Origin: a virus
Virus record (IMG/VR): IMGVR_UViG_3300034101_004559
Span: 1 to 30,931 of that record
DNA length: 30,931 nt
Strand: one strand, 5' to 3'
Below the pieces are notes generated by a model that made no database searches, was not told the origin of the DNA, and saw only the letters and a program-made list of their open reading frames with translations. Position numbers and translations under genes: made by a program. This document shows, piece after piece, positions 1 through 8,015 of the stretch. How positions within the stretch are numbered: position 1 is the stretch's first letter; each line of letters begins with the position of its first letter.

Positions 1-2
1 AA

Positions 3-791
3 GAAGACAAACATAAATACACTATGGTAGACACCAATGGTGAAGTAAGAGATGATTTCCCATCTGTTTCTAAAGTTATGAAGTTGTTTTATGACGAGTT
101 TCCTGCTGAAGACGTTGCAAGACAAATCGCAAAAGGTAGTCCGTATGTGATGCACTCTCTGTTAGAGGAATGGAAACAAAGTGGAATTGTATCGACAAAC
201 ATGGGTAGTAGAGTTCACTATGAGTTGGAGTTAGAAACCGTTAACAAGTTTAAAATTGATAAAGAAGTTAGACAACCTGTTTTTGAGTGTGACTTAGAAC
301 TTATTATGAAAGGTGATAGAATGATTAAAGGTGGTAAAAAGTTTTTAGAATTAATGGAAGAAAGAGGTGCAGTATTACTTGATACTGAAATTGTATTGGG
401 GCATCCAGAGCTTGGATATACAGGTCAACCCGATAAGGTTTGGGTTATGCTCAATAAACAAAAAACAGGGTTTGGGTTTGTAATTACAGATTGGAAAACA
501 AATAAAGAAAAAAACATGATGGTTAATGACTACACAAAACCGATGAAAGAACCCTTCCAAAATCTACCAAATAATGCTCTTGGTCACTACAACACTCAAC
601 TACCATTCTATGGTAAGTTACTTTTAAAAATGTTAGAAGGTACAAAATACGAAAATATTCCATTATTAGGTGGTGTTATTGTTCATTTGAAAGAAGATAT
701 GGAATTTAAAGAGTACCGAATACCAAAAGAAGTGGTTGATACTATTTTAGAAATGGATATGACAAAGTATTTGACAAAAACAAATGAATAA
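3..791 (+). CDS. PD-(D/E)XK (RecB/Cas4-like) nuclease, 5'-partial
   Basis: Probable exonuclease or endonuclease of the PD-(D/E)XK superfamily. The reading frame is open to the left edge of the window. The residues before the first ATG (position 24) include H-K-Y-T and run into a conserved-looking G-x6-PSVS segment, so the true start is probably upstream and 24 is not it. Counting from the ATG at 24, visible motifs are G61-S-R-V-H65 followed by E68 (the GxxxH..E helix of RecB-like nucleases), E122, G-Q-P-D137, and D156-W-K158, which supplies the catalytic D...(D/E)xK. The gene leads an operon that includes the sbcD/sbcC pair, which suits DNA processing or recombination. Fold confidence is high; the exact substrate is unknown. 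Confidence 0.75.
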   Translation, partial: EDKHKYTMVDTNGEVRDDFPSVSKVMKLFYDEFPAEDVARQIAKGSPYVMHSLLEEWKQSGIVSTNMGSRVHYELELETVNKFKIDKEVRQPVFECDLELIMKGDRMIKGGKKFLELMEERGAVLLDTEIVLGHPELGYTGQPDKVWVMLNKQKTGFGFVITDWKTNKEKNMMVNDYTKPMKEPFQNLPNNALGHYNTQLPFYGKLLLKMLEGTKYENIPLLGGVIVHLKEDMEFKEYRIPKEVVDTILEMDMTKYLTKTNE

Positions 792-804
792 ATTATATTT
801 TAAT

Positions 805-894
805 ATGGAAAAAAATATTACACCAGTATGGTATTCGAATACTAGTTGGGACCAAGAGGAATTAAAAATAAAAATTAACTATATTATAAAATGA
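805..894 (+). CDS. 29-aa mini-protein, translationally coupled
   Basis: A short frame begins MEKNITPVWYSN and ends in a TGA that overlaps the next ATG in an ATGA arrangement at 891-894. The start is 13 nt after the previous stop, behind an A/T-rich leader (TATATTTTAAT) like those of neighbouring genes. No domain is recognisable. The exact 4-nt overlap, repeated at the next junctions, is the main reason to call it a gene. Function unknown. Confidence 0.5.
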   Translation: MEKNITPVWYSNTSWDQEELKIKINYIIK

Positions 895-1109
895 GCGAAG
901 ACCTAATTCAACCAAGAATAAACTTGAAAGAACAACCAACTATTATTTGTGGTGATTGTGGAGGAATGTTCTTCAAAGAAGTTACACTTTTAAAAAAAGT
1001 ATCAAAAATTTTAACAGGAGCATCTGAAGACACAATTGTACCTTTTCCAACTTACATGTGTAACTCTTGTGGTTTCGTAAATGAAGAATTTCAACTTTTT
1101 GACAAATGA
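891..1109 (+). CDS. Small zinc-ribbon protein
   Basis: A 72-residue protein with two CxxC knuckles: C-G-D-C near residue 20 and C-N-S-C near residue 57. About 35 residues separate them, typical of a single zinc ribbon. The spacer is mixed basic and hydrophobic. The start overlaps the upstream mini-gene by ATGA, and the stop overlaps the next start in the same way. The family is not identified. By fold it could bind nucleic acid or stabilise a protein complex. Confidence 0.7.
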   Translation: MSEDLIQPRINLKEQPTIICGDCGGMFFKEVTLLKKVSKILTGASEDTIVPFPTYMCNSCGFVNEEFQLFDK

Positions 1110-1255
1110 AAGAGTTAAGTAAAATGACTATAAGTGAAGCATATCCACATTTGAAAACTGTTGCGTTAGCTTACGGATTAAAACTAAACAGAGCCAAAGA
1201 ATTCAAATTTGCAAGAATTGTATTGGTTAACCTTTATTGTAGAGAATTAATATGA
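1106..1255 (+). CDS. 49-aa hypothetical protein
   Basis: The frame begins MKELSKMTISEAYPHLKTVA and continues with a basic helix ending in YCRELI. Its ATG overlaps the preceding TGA (ATGA at 1106-1109), and its own TGA overlaps the next ATG (1252-1255). It fills exactly the gap between two longer genes. No domain is recognised. It is real by context, with unknown function. Confidence 0.6.
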   Translation: MKELSKMTISEAYPHLKTVALAYGLKLNRAKEFKFARIVLVNLYCRELI

Positions 1256-1506
1256 CACACAAAGAATTTTATATTTGGTTAGAAGGGTACCTTTACGGTA
1301 AACTTGAAAACAAAAATATTGACATAACTCCTATTGTTGAAAAAATGGGACAAGTTAAAGATGAACCTAAAATTGGTATTGCAGAACCTTATAGAGTGCC
1401 GATACCAATTAACCCATTTCCAACAAATCCAATCCCAAGTGACGACCCTTTTTATAAACCTTATCAAGAAGTATATTGCGGAGACAAAACACAATTAAAT
1501 GATTAA
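1252..1506 (+). CDS. Small phage protein with N-terminal EFxxWLxGxLxG motif
   Basis: An 84-residue protein. The N-terminus has E-F-Y-I-W-L-E-G-Y-L-Y-G, a pattern common in short uncharacterised tailed-phage proteins. The C-terminal half is proline-rich (P-I-P-I-N-P-F-P-T-N-P-I-P) and probably extended. It is coupled to the upstream gene by ATGA, and its end overlaps the sbcD start by 8 nt. Function unknown. Confidence 0.65.
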   Translation: MTHKEFYIWLEGYLYGKLENKNIDITPIVEKMGQVKDEPKIGIAEPYRVPIPINPFPTNPIPSDDPFYKPYQEVYCGDKTQLND

Positions 1507-2278
1507 AAAATTAATACACTTTTCAGATTTACATATTCGTCTTTTTAAAGACCATGATTTGTATAAATCAATATTAGAGACGGCAATTGAACAATGGAGA
1601 GAACTAAATCCAGATAGAATTGTATTTACTGGTGATTTAGTACACTCTAAAAATCAAATGACACCCGAACTTATTGAAATGGTTAGGTGGGTTTTAACCG
1701 AGTGTTCTTTTATTGCTAAAACAATTATTATTCCTGGAAATCACGACTTCTTGGTTAATAACACTGAAAGATTAGACGCACTTACACCAATTATTGACTC
1801 TTTAAGTGACCCTGATATAAAGTATTTTAAAGATAGAGGTGTATATGAGGATGATAATATTAGTTGGTGTGTGTATTCACAATATCAAGGTAATATTCCA
1901 CCTGACCTGACTGACGCTAAAGGGATTAGAATTGGATTATTTCATGGACCAATACAGGGGATGAAAACTGACCTCGGATTTGATTTTGGTGAAGAAGCGT
2001 ATGATGTTGAAAAGTTTGATGGACTTGAAGTTGTACTTTGTGGTGATATTCACAAAAGACAAGAATTCAAATTCAAAACAGGTAAAGGTTATATGATAGG
2101 TAGTCCAATCCAACAAAATATAGGTGAGAGTATTAAAAGACACGGGTATGGTATTTATGATGTTGAAACAAAAGAATACTCTTATGTTGATTTAGATAAT
2201 CCAAAACCTTTTTTAAAGTTTTCAATAAAATCATTCGAAGATATCGAAAATGGAACAGAAAAACTCCAAAATATTTAG
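1499..2278 (+). CDS. sbcD: SbcD/Mre11-like (T4 gp47-like) metallophosphoesterase
   Basis: The nuclease subunit that pairs with SbcC in double-strand-end processing; in T4, gp47 with gp46 drives recombination-dependent replication. The calcineurin-like phosphoesterase motifs occur in order: F-S-D-L-H near residue 8, T-G-D-L-V-H near 45, P-G-N-H-D near 80, L-F-H-G near 148 and C-G-D-I-H near 180. At 259 residues it is shorter than T4 gp47 (about 340), so the C-terminal capping region looks reduced. It overlaps the upstream gene by 8 nt and the next by 29 nt. Two small genes and a long coiled-coil gene separate it from sbcC. Confidence 0.92.
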   Translation: MIKKLIHFSDLHIRLFKDHDLYKSILETAIEQWRELNPDRIVFTGDLVHSKNQMTPELIEMVRWVLTECSFIAKTIIIPGNHDFLVNNTERLDALTPIIDSLSDPDIKYFKDRGVYEDDNISWCVYSQYQGNIPPDLTDAKGIRIGLFHGPIQGMKTDLGFDFGEEAYDVEKFDGLEVVLCGDIHKRQEFKFKTGKGYMIGSPIQQNIGESIKRHGYGIYDVETKEYSYVDLDNPKPFLKFSIKSFEDIENGTEKLQNI

Positions 2279-2894
2279 CAAGGAAACAATGCAGACGGTG
2301 TCTGCATTTTGTGATGATGAAAATATTAAAGATATTGATAATTTTATTTATCTATGTTTCAAACAAGGGTTTGATATTAAAAGGTATGGACTTTTGGGAA
2401 AAACACTTAATGATGGTGAAAAAGACTTAAAAACGGGTAGTATTGAAGAAAAACAGGTAATAAAAGAGGTAATTGTTGAAAAACGAGTGGAAATTCCTGT
2501 TGAAGTGATAAAAGAGGTGGAGAAAATCGTTGAGGTCATTAAAGAAGTTGAAAAGATTGTTGAAGTTCCAGTAGAAAAAGTTGTCACAAAAATTGAATAT
2601 ATAAGTGATAAAAGTGGTGAAAATGAACTGTTGTTAAAAATACAACAGTTGGAAAACGAAATGTCTAAAAAGGATGAAGAACTAGCTGAGCTTAGACGAA
2701 GTTTAGACATTTCTAAACAAAATGATGGAGGTGATAGGGTAAAACTTTTACAAGATACTATAGTAAACTTGAACACAGAAATTAGAAATTTAAAAAAACA
2801 AATTAAAGAATTAGAAAATAAAACATTTCAACAACCACAAACTGGTGAGTACGTCAAAGCTAGATTTCATGGTAGTTCGAATTTAAACGATTAA
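2250..2894 (+). CDS. Coiled-coil protein with VEV/KEVEKIVEV repeats, between sbcD and sbcC
   Basis: A 214-residue protein. The N-terminal 60 residues look globular. Residues of about 70-115 are a run of short repeats (V-I-K-E-V-E-K-I-V-E-V and variants). Residues of about 125-195 form a heptad-rich charged coiled coil, with a short Q/G-rich tail. The start lies 29 nt inside the sbcD end. Position suggests a partner or scaffold for the SbcCD nuclease, but no family was recognised and the repeats could equally be structural filler. Confidence 0.7.
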   Translation: MEQKNSKIFSKETMQTVSAFCDDENIKDIDNFIYLCFKQGFDIKRYGLLGKTLNDGEKDLKTGSIEEKQVIKEVIVEKRVEIPVEVIKEVEKIVEVIKEVEKIVEVPVEKVVTKIEYISDKSGENELLLKIQQLENEMSKKDEELAELRRSLDISKQNDGGDRVKLLQDTIVNLNTEIRNLKKQIKELENKTFQQPQTGEYVKARFHGSSNLND

Positions 2895-2904
2895 AAAAAA
2901 AGTT

Positions 2905-3246
2905 ATGATTATTATTACGTGGTTTATATTAAGTTATGGATTGATGAACATTATGGTATATGGTTCAATCTTTCAAGGTCTAAGAAATTTTTTCCAAAAG
3001 TGGGGAGAAAATGTATACTTACCTTTTAATGGGTTAGGTAAATTTATTTCAGGGATATTATCTTGTCCTATGTGTTTTTCAACATGGGGAGGGTTTGTTC
3101 TATCTTTGTTGATTTATTCACCAACAAATGATATTTTTGGTACATCACTATGGTACTCATGGTTTTTTGATGGAATACTATCATCAGGTGCTGTATGGGC
3201 AATTAATAGTGTAATTGAGTGGTACGAACAAAACAGACCAAAATAA
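2905..3246 (+). CDS. Membrane protein with CPxC motif (DUF1360-like)
   Basis: A 113-residue inner-membrane protein with probable transmembrane segments near residues 2-22, 50-72 and 85-105. The motif L-S-C-P-M-C-F-S-T-W-G-G-F precedes the second segment and resembles the C-P-x-C-x-x-x-W pattern of DUF1360-type proteins. It sits inside the recombination operon, 10 nt after the coiled-coil gene. Role unknown; membrane location is inferred from hydrophobicity only. Confidence 0.65.
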   Translation: MIIITWFILSYGLMNIMVYGSIFQGLRNFFQKWGENVYLPFNGLGKFISGILSCPMCFSTWGGFVLSLLIYSPTNDIFGTSLWYSWFFDGILSSGAVWAINSVIEWYEQNRPK

Positions 3247-3274
3247 AAAAAGTAAAAATTATAAATTAAATAAA

Positions 3275-3556
3275 ATGGGAAAAAAGGCAAAAGAACACAG
3301 AAAAAAAGTTGCAAAAAGAAATGAAAACATCAAACAAGAAGAAAAAAAGATGCAAAAAGTTTGGATGGATGCTATGCAAGAACAACTAACAAAAATGAGA
3401 GAGCAGTTTGAAAAAATGTCGGGAGATACAGAAAACGCTGAAGTCGTTGATGGTGTAGAAACCATTCAAGAAAGTATTAATATTGATGACCAAGTATTGG
3501 AAGATGGTACTAAAGTAGAAATCTCAGGTTTTCACAACGTGACTGAAAACGATTAA
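3275..3556 (+). CDS. Small basic/coiled-coil protein upstream of sbcC
   Basis: A protein of about 93 residues starting MGKKAKEHRKKVAKRNE. A strongly basic N-terminus is followed by a charged helix to about residue 55 and an acidic C-terminal part ending V-T-E-N-D. The frame also opens upstream, but only through a TTG inside the previous gene, so the ATG at 3275 after an A-rich leader is preferred. It ends 5 nt before the sbcC start. Function unknown; it may be co-translated with SbcC. Confidence 0.65.
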   Translation: MGKKAKEHRKKVAKRNENIKQEEKKMQKVWMDAMQEQLTKMREQFEKMSGDTENAEVVDGVETIQESINIDDQVLEDGTKVEISGFHNVTEND

Positions 3557-3561
3557 ATAAA

Positions 3562-5934
3562 ATGGATTTATTTAATCCACCAAAACATTTCAATTACAAT
3601 ATTATGATTAAAGACATTGATTTTTCAAAGTTTGTGAACCCGACCATTCAAGTAGTTTGGGAAGACTTTCCTGAAAACTTTACACAAGATAAAATAAAGT
3701 CGGTTAAACATTACTTTTCTAAAAAGTATAACACCACTAATGTTAATGTCTTAACTAAAGCAAAAACAACAAATACCGAGGAAACTCAAAGTGTTGATGT
3801 TTCGGTAAACATAACCGATACAAACTATCAACTTGGGTTGATTAAACAATTCTTGGAAAACAGAGGTCTTTTTTCTAATTTAGATGATGTATTAACAATT
3901 AATAGAATAGTTGAAAATAAGATTTTAGAAAAACAAGAAGAAACAACTCAATTTAAAAAATGGTATATTAAAAATATTGAGTTTTCTAACTTTTTATCTT
4001 ACGGGGAAAATCAAAAATTAGATTTTGAAAAACTTAATGGAATTGTAGTAGTTGAGTCAGACCCACCTAACTTTGGTGGGAAAACCGTTTTATCTGTGGA
4101 CCTTTTAATGTTTTTGTTCTTTAATGAAACAACAAAGACAACAAAGGCTGAGGAAATATTTAATCGTTTTACGACAAAAGATAAAGTACACGTTAAAGGG
4201 GAAGTTTCAATAGATGGTGAAGATTACGTTATAGTTAGAAACATTGAACGTAAAATGTCTAAAAAAGGTGAATGGAATGTAAAAACTGAGTTAGATTTCT
4301 TTAAAAAACTTTCAGATGGTAGTTTACAAAACTTTACAGGAGAACAAAGAAGAGAAACTGAAGCGTTCATCAAATCTTCTATCGGTACAAAAGAAGATTT
4401 TCTAATGACAATTCTCACGACAGCATCAAACCTTGAGGAATTATTGGAAGCAAAACCAACAGCAAGAGGTCAAGTCCTTTCAAGATTTATGGGATTAGAA
4501 TTTCTAAAGAAAAAAGAAGAAGTTGCAAAAGAAGTTTACGGTGAATTTTCAAAATCGAAAATGTCTAACGTTTATTCTTCACAACAATTAAAAGATGACA
4601 TTTTATCAAGTAAAGAAAAAATTAAAGAAATCAAAACTCAAATTGAAGAAAATAGACTAGAACTGATTAATATTGATTCTAACATTATGAAAGGTAAAAC
4701 TTATCGTGATGATATGTTGAAGAAAAAACATTCTAATATTGATAAAGAGTTATTACTTCTAAACCCATCAAAAACTCAAGAAGAAATCAATGCAATTGAT
4801 TTTGAAAAAAAAGGTTATATTTCTAAAATTAATGAACTTAAAGTTGTTGAACCAAGTGAGTATTATCATGAGGATAAACACGATGAGGTTAAAGAACAAT
4901 ACAACGAGGTCTATAAAGAAGTGGTTCAGATTGATACAGAAATTTCATCAATCAACAAACTGAAGTCTGAAGTAGAGGGCGGAATTAAATGTGAACACTG
5001 CGGAATTGAGTTAATGAATGCGGCAATCACAAATGCTAAAATCGCAGAACTTGATGGACTTATCGTGCATAAAAACACAAAAACAACACTTATGCATGAT
5101 TTATCCCGCAAAGAACAAAGTTTTGTTCAGTTAAAAAAAGAGTTTGATGAATATGAAAAAAACAAACTTATAAAAGAAAAGTATGAAGTGAGTGTTGAGT
5201 CTTGTGATTTAAAAATTGAAAACTTAAAACAAAAAATCAAAAGTTGGGAAGAAATCCAAGATAAAATTCAAGAAAATCAAAAAATTGATTCAATGTTAAT
5301 AAAGGCCGATTTAAGATTAGATGAACTTGAAATTCAAAAAAGTAATATTAATAACACAATATCCAACAACAAGTTTAGTATCACCACTATTGACGAAAAA
5401 ATAGAAAACAACAAAAAGTTGATAATAAGGATTAAAGAAGAGGAAGAAAAAGAAAAAATATACAAAATATATTTAGAGTTATTTGGTAAAAATGGTATTT
5501 CAAAAATGATAATGAAAACCATGATGCCACTTATCAACTCAGAACTTCAAAGGTTAATGGAAGACAGTTCATACTTCAAACTTGAAATTAGAATCTCAGA
5601 TAAAAATGAGGTGGAGTTTGTGATGATTGATAATGGAACAGGAATTGAAAAACTAATGATTTCTGGTTCAGGATTTGAAAGAACAATTGCGGCCCTTGCT
5701 CTTCGTTCTGTGTTAAGTAAGATATGTAGTTTACCCAAACCCAACGTGATTGTGTTCGATGAGGTATTCGGTAAAATTAGTAATGACAACTTGGAGATGG
5801 TTGCTGAGTTCTTTATTAAGATTAAAGAATACTTTGATAAAATATTCGTTATAAGTCACAATCCGCTCGTGAATCAATGGAATGATAGTGTTGTGAAAAT
5901 AAAAAAACAAAATAATGTGTCAAAAGTTTTGTAG
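3562..5934 (+). CDS. sbcC: SbcC/Rad50-like (T4 gp46-like) ATPase
   Basis: A 790-residue SMC-like ATPase partner of SbcD. Residues 1-130 are an extra N-terminal segment. The ATPase half starts near F-S-N-F-L-S-Y-G (about 141-148). The Walker A is unusual: S-D-P-P-N-F-G-G-K-T at 166-175. Long coiled coils flank a zinc hook, C477-E-H-C480. The C-terminal lobe has the ABC signature S-G-S-G-F-E at 701-706, Walker B V-I-V-F-D733-E734 and the H-loop V-I-S-H-N-P. It belongs to the recombination operon and is immediately followed by a nuclease gene with its own promoter inside the sbcC end. Confidence 0.93.
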   Translation: MDLFNPPKHFNYNIMIKDIDFSKFVNPTIQVVWEDFPENFTQDKIKSVKHYFSKKYNTTNVNVLTKAKTTNTEETQSVDVSVNITDTNYQLGLIKQFLENRGLFSNLDDVLTINRIVENKILEKQEETTQFKKWYIKNIEFSNFLSYGENQKLDFEKLNGIVVVESDPPNFGGKTVLSVDLLMFLFFNETTKTTKAEEIFNRFTTKDKVHVKGEVSIDGEDYVIVRNIERKMSKKGEWNVKTELDFFKKLSDGSLQNFTGEQRRETEAFIKSSIGTKEDFLMTILTTASNLEELLEAKPTARGQVLSRFMGLEFLKKKEEVAKEVYGEFSKSKMSNVYSSQQLKDDILSSKEKIKEIKTQIEENRLELINIDSNIMKGKTYRDDMLKKKHSNIDKELLLLNPSKTQEEINAIDFEKKGYISKINELKVVEPSEYYHEDKHDEVKEQYNEVYKEVVQIDTEISSINKLKSEVEGGIKCEHCGIELMNAAITNAKIAELDGLIVHKNTKTTLMHDLSRKEQSFVQLKKEFDEYEKNKLIKEKYEVSVESCDLKIENLKQKIKSWEEIQDKIQENQKIDSMLIKADLRLDELEIQKSNINNTISNNKFSITTIDEKIENNKKLIIRIKEEEEKEKIYKIYLELFGKNGISKMIMKTMMPLINSELQRLMEDSSYFKLEIRISDKNEVEFVMIDNGTGIEKLMISGSGFERTIAALALRSVLSKICSLPKPNVIVFDEVFGKISNDNLEMVAEFFIKIKEYFDKIFVISHNPLVNQWNDSVVKIKKQNNVSKVL

Positions 5935-5958
5935 ATTGAAAATTTATTTTTAAGTTTG
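5928..5958 (+). promoter_or_regulatory. Bacteroidota-type promoter before nuclease gene
   Basis: TTTG at 5928-5931, a 19-nt spacer, then TAAGTTTG at 5951-5958 match the Bacteroidota primary sigma consensus TTTG-N19-21-TAnnTTTG. The -7 element ends only 4 nt before the ATG at 5963, so a transcript would be leaderless or nearly so. Confidence 0.65.
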
Positions 5959-5962
5959 TGGT

Positions 5963-6490
5963 ATGGGAAAAAAAAGAAACAAATCTGGTGGTGGTGCAAA
6001 CACAAACAAAAACGGCTTAGCTTTTGAAAAAAAAACGTGCCTACTAACCAAATTGGAAAAAATAGACAACGTGTCTGTTAATGAAAATAATGAAGTATTT
6101 AAAAACGATACTTTAGTTGGTTTATACTGTCCAAAACATTCATTCTATAAAAAATTTTTGAAAGTTAATGGTATTAATTGGAAAGACAGAATATCATCAC
6201 AATTATTACCTGACATTGTATTTGTAAACTTCCAAAAAAAAATAATATATTTTGGTGATGATAAATTTCAGAAAGGACCTGGTTCTGCTGATGAAAAAAT
6301 ACAAACGGCACATTATAAACATTATGTATTTGGTAAACTATGTAAAGGATTGGGTTACGAGATTGATTATTTTTATTTACTCAATGATTGGTTTTTAAAA
6401 AAAAAGTATGATGACCTTAAAGAATATTTAGACTTACACGACTTCAAATATTATTTTAATGAAATACCATTAGAACACGTAGGCCTCTAA
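5963..6490 (+). CDS. PD-(D/E)XK nuclease resembling type II restriction endonucleases
   Basis: A 175-residue protein. N-G-L-A-F-E (17-22) resembles the first helix of restriction-type nucleases. L-L-P-D-I-V (81-86) supplies the PD. The strand I-I-Y-F-G-D-D-K-F-Q (94-103) supplies D/ExK, followed by G-S-A-D-E-K-I-Q-T (107-115), a pattern seen in type II restriction enzymes. The active-site acid is Asp rather than the commoner Glu. The N-terminus is basic and Gly/Asn-rich. It has its own promoter just after sbcC. Possible roles are host DNA breakdown or DNA processing; no cognate methyltransferase is adjacent. Confidence 0.65.
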   Translation: MGKKRNKSGGGANTNKNGLAFEKKTCLLTKLEKIDNVSVNENNEVFKNDTLVGLYCPKHSFYKKFLKVNGINWKDRISSQLLPDIVFVNFQKKIIYFGDDKFQKGPGSADEKIQTAHYKHYVFGKLCKGLGYEIDYFYLLNDWFLKKKYDDLKEYLDLHDFKYYFNEIPLEHVGL

Positions 6491-6524
6491 AATTCACCAA
6501 AAAAAATAATTTAAAAAGATATTT

Positions 6525-7115
6525 ATGAGAAAGAAAAAAACAGAAATGGAATCAGAAGGAAAACAATTTATGTTATTCATGTTTGGTGACTTCGTAGACA
6601 ACGAAAGTTTCATTACAGACGTATCTTATCAGTTGATTACCGTTGTAAGTTCAAAGTTCATGAAATTTAATTATGGGGAGTTTGGCATGGTTATTAACTT
6701 CAGAACCAAAGAAACTTTCGAAGACCTCAAAGAATATGTTGACATGTGTATGAATGAGGTAGTGGAACAGTATTTCTTAATGGAAGTAACATCCAACATA
6801 GATATCAAAATGGACCAAAAATTGAAGAGAGATTTTTTAAATATAGACGGAGTAAAAAAACCAACAAAAACAAAAGGAGTAAGCAAAGATGATTTATCAG
6901 ATGAAAAAAAGAAAAGAATAAGTGGTATGATGGAATTTATTTTTCCTTTAACAGAGGACGTTCTTAAATTCCCATTCAACAGAGAAGAAAAAAAAGAGAA
7001 ACCGACAGTAGACCAGATTTTAGATAAAATATCAGAAAAAGGAATAGAGTCATTAACAGAGGAAGAAAAACAAATATTAGACAATTATGGAAAGAGAGAA
7101 GACCGAGGAAATTAA
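6525..7115 (+). CDS. Conserved phage protein of unknown function
   Basis: A 196-residue protein. The first 100 residues form an alpha/beta-looking domain (Q-F-M-L-F-M-F-G-D-F-V-D-N-E). A lysine-rich linker and a C-terminal 30-residue tail follow. The tail, I-L-D-K-I-S-E-K-G-I-E-S-L-T-E-E-E-K, is a helical module also found at the end of Bacteroidota rhomboid-type proteins. TATTTAT at 6520-6526 overlaps the ATG used here; if it is a promoter, the in-frame ATG at 6546 is the better start. The 3' end overlaps the sigma gene by 29 nt. Function unknown. Confidence 0.6.
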   Translation: MRKKKTEMESEGKQFMLFMFGDFVDNESFITDVSYQLITVVSSKFMKFNYGEFGMVINFRTKETFEDLKEYVDMCMNEVVEQYFLMEVTSNIDIKMDQKLKRDFLNIDGVKKPTKTKGVSKDDLSDEKKKRISGMMEFIFPLTEDVLKFPFNREEKKEKPTVDQILDKISEKGIESLTEEEKQILDNYGKREDRGN

Positions 7116-7902
7116 ATCAACAAACCCAATTAACCAAGACGAGATTCAAATTTATTTAAAGGACATTAGAAAAATAAAAGTCATGACCCCCGAAAGGGAG
7201 AAGTTCTTGGCTGAAAGAATTTCTTCTAATGATTGTACTGAACGAGAAAAAGAACAAATCCAAAAAGAAATGTTGGAAGGTAACTTACGATTTGTAATTA
7301 CAGTTGCTAAACAATATCAAAATCAGGGAATTGATTTATCAGACCTTATTGCTGAAGGTAATTTCGGACTAATGAAAGCAATCAAGAATTTCGATTGGAC
7401 CAAAAAAAATAGATTTATATCTTACGCCGTTTGGTGGATTAAACAATCAATCTTACAATCACTTAACGACAACTCAAGAACAATTAGACTACCGGTCAAT
7501 GTTGTACAAGACATGCAAAAAGAAAAGAAGTTGAATGAAAAAACAAATGGCGAGTTGTCTGAAAAGTTTGCAACACTTCCACGTATTATAGATTTGGACA
7601 TGCACATTAATGAAGATGGTGATACTTTAATTGATGTTATAAAAAACGAAAACGTAGAGTCACCTGATGAAATGTTTTCAACAAAAGATATTCTAAAAGA
7701 AAAGATGTTAAGAATAATGTCAGTTTTGGATGAAAGAGAAAAAACTATAGTTGAAGATTATTACGGAATTACAGGAACTCCAAGAACATTAGAAGACATT
7801 GGTACAGATTTTGGTCTTACAAAAGAAAGAGTTAGACAAATTAAAGAAAAAGCTCTTAGAAAACTTCGTAACGAATGTTCAGATTTATTTGAATATTTAT
7901 GA
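7087..7902 (+). CDS. RpoD-like sigma-70 factor, compact
   Basis: A 271-residue sigma factor. Region 1.2 lies near residues 18-45. Region 2 starts at E-G-N-L-R-F-V-I-T-V-A-K-Q-Y-Q and includes the -10-reading helix F-I-S-Y-A-V-W-W-I-K-Q-S-I. Region 3 is shortened. Region 4 ends with the helix-turn-helix L-T-K-E-R-V-R-Q-I-K-E-K-A-L. Its size and layout are close to the small RpoD of Bacteroidota (about 287 aa) and unlike the divergent T4 late sigma gp55. It is the last gene before a strong terminator. It probably redirects host RNA polymerase to phage promoters; which class is not shown by sequence alone. Confidence 0.92.
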   Translation: MEREKTEEIKSTNPINQDEIQIYLKDIRKIKVMTPEREKFLAERISSNDCTEREKEQIQKEMLEGNLRFVITVAKQYQNQGIDLSDLIAEGNFGLMKAIKNFDWTKKNRFISYAVWWIKQSILQSLNDNSRTIRLPVNVVQDMQKEKKLNEKTNGELSEKFATLPRIIDLDMHINEDGDTLIDVIKNENVESPDEMFSTKDILKEKMLRIMSVLDEREKTIVEDYYGITGTPRTLEDIGTDFGLTKERVRQIKEKALRKLRNECSDLFEYL

Positions 7903-7984
7903 TAAAAAGTTTGGAAGTTATCAAAGTAAGTATTATCTTTGTTAAATAATCAAATAGTTCTTTTTGTCAGAATACATTTAGAAC

Positions 7985-8015
7985 AACCACGGTCAGAATA
8001 CCGTGGTTTTTTTTT
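7985..8015 (+). terminator. Rho-independent terminator after the sigma gene
   Basis: Stem CCACGG (7987-7992) and CCGTGG (8001-8006), extendable by two A-T pairs, with an 8-nt loop and nine Ts at 8007-8015. It ends the operon of 1-7902 and abuts the stop of the convergent gene at 8014. Confidence 0.88.

Noticed and set aside
2490-2570. DNA-level repeat or CRISPR-like array in the coiled-coil gene
   Set aside because: The repetition is in the protein (EVIKEVEKIVEV); the DNA copies are short, imperfect and without spacers.
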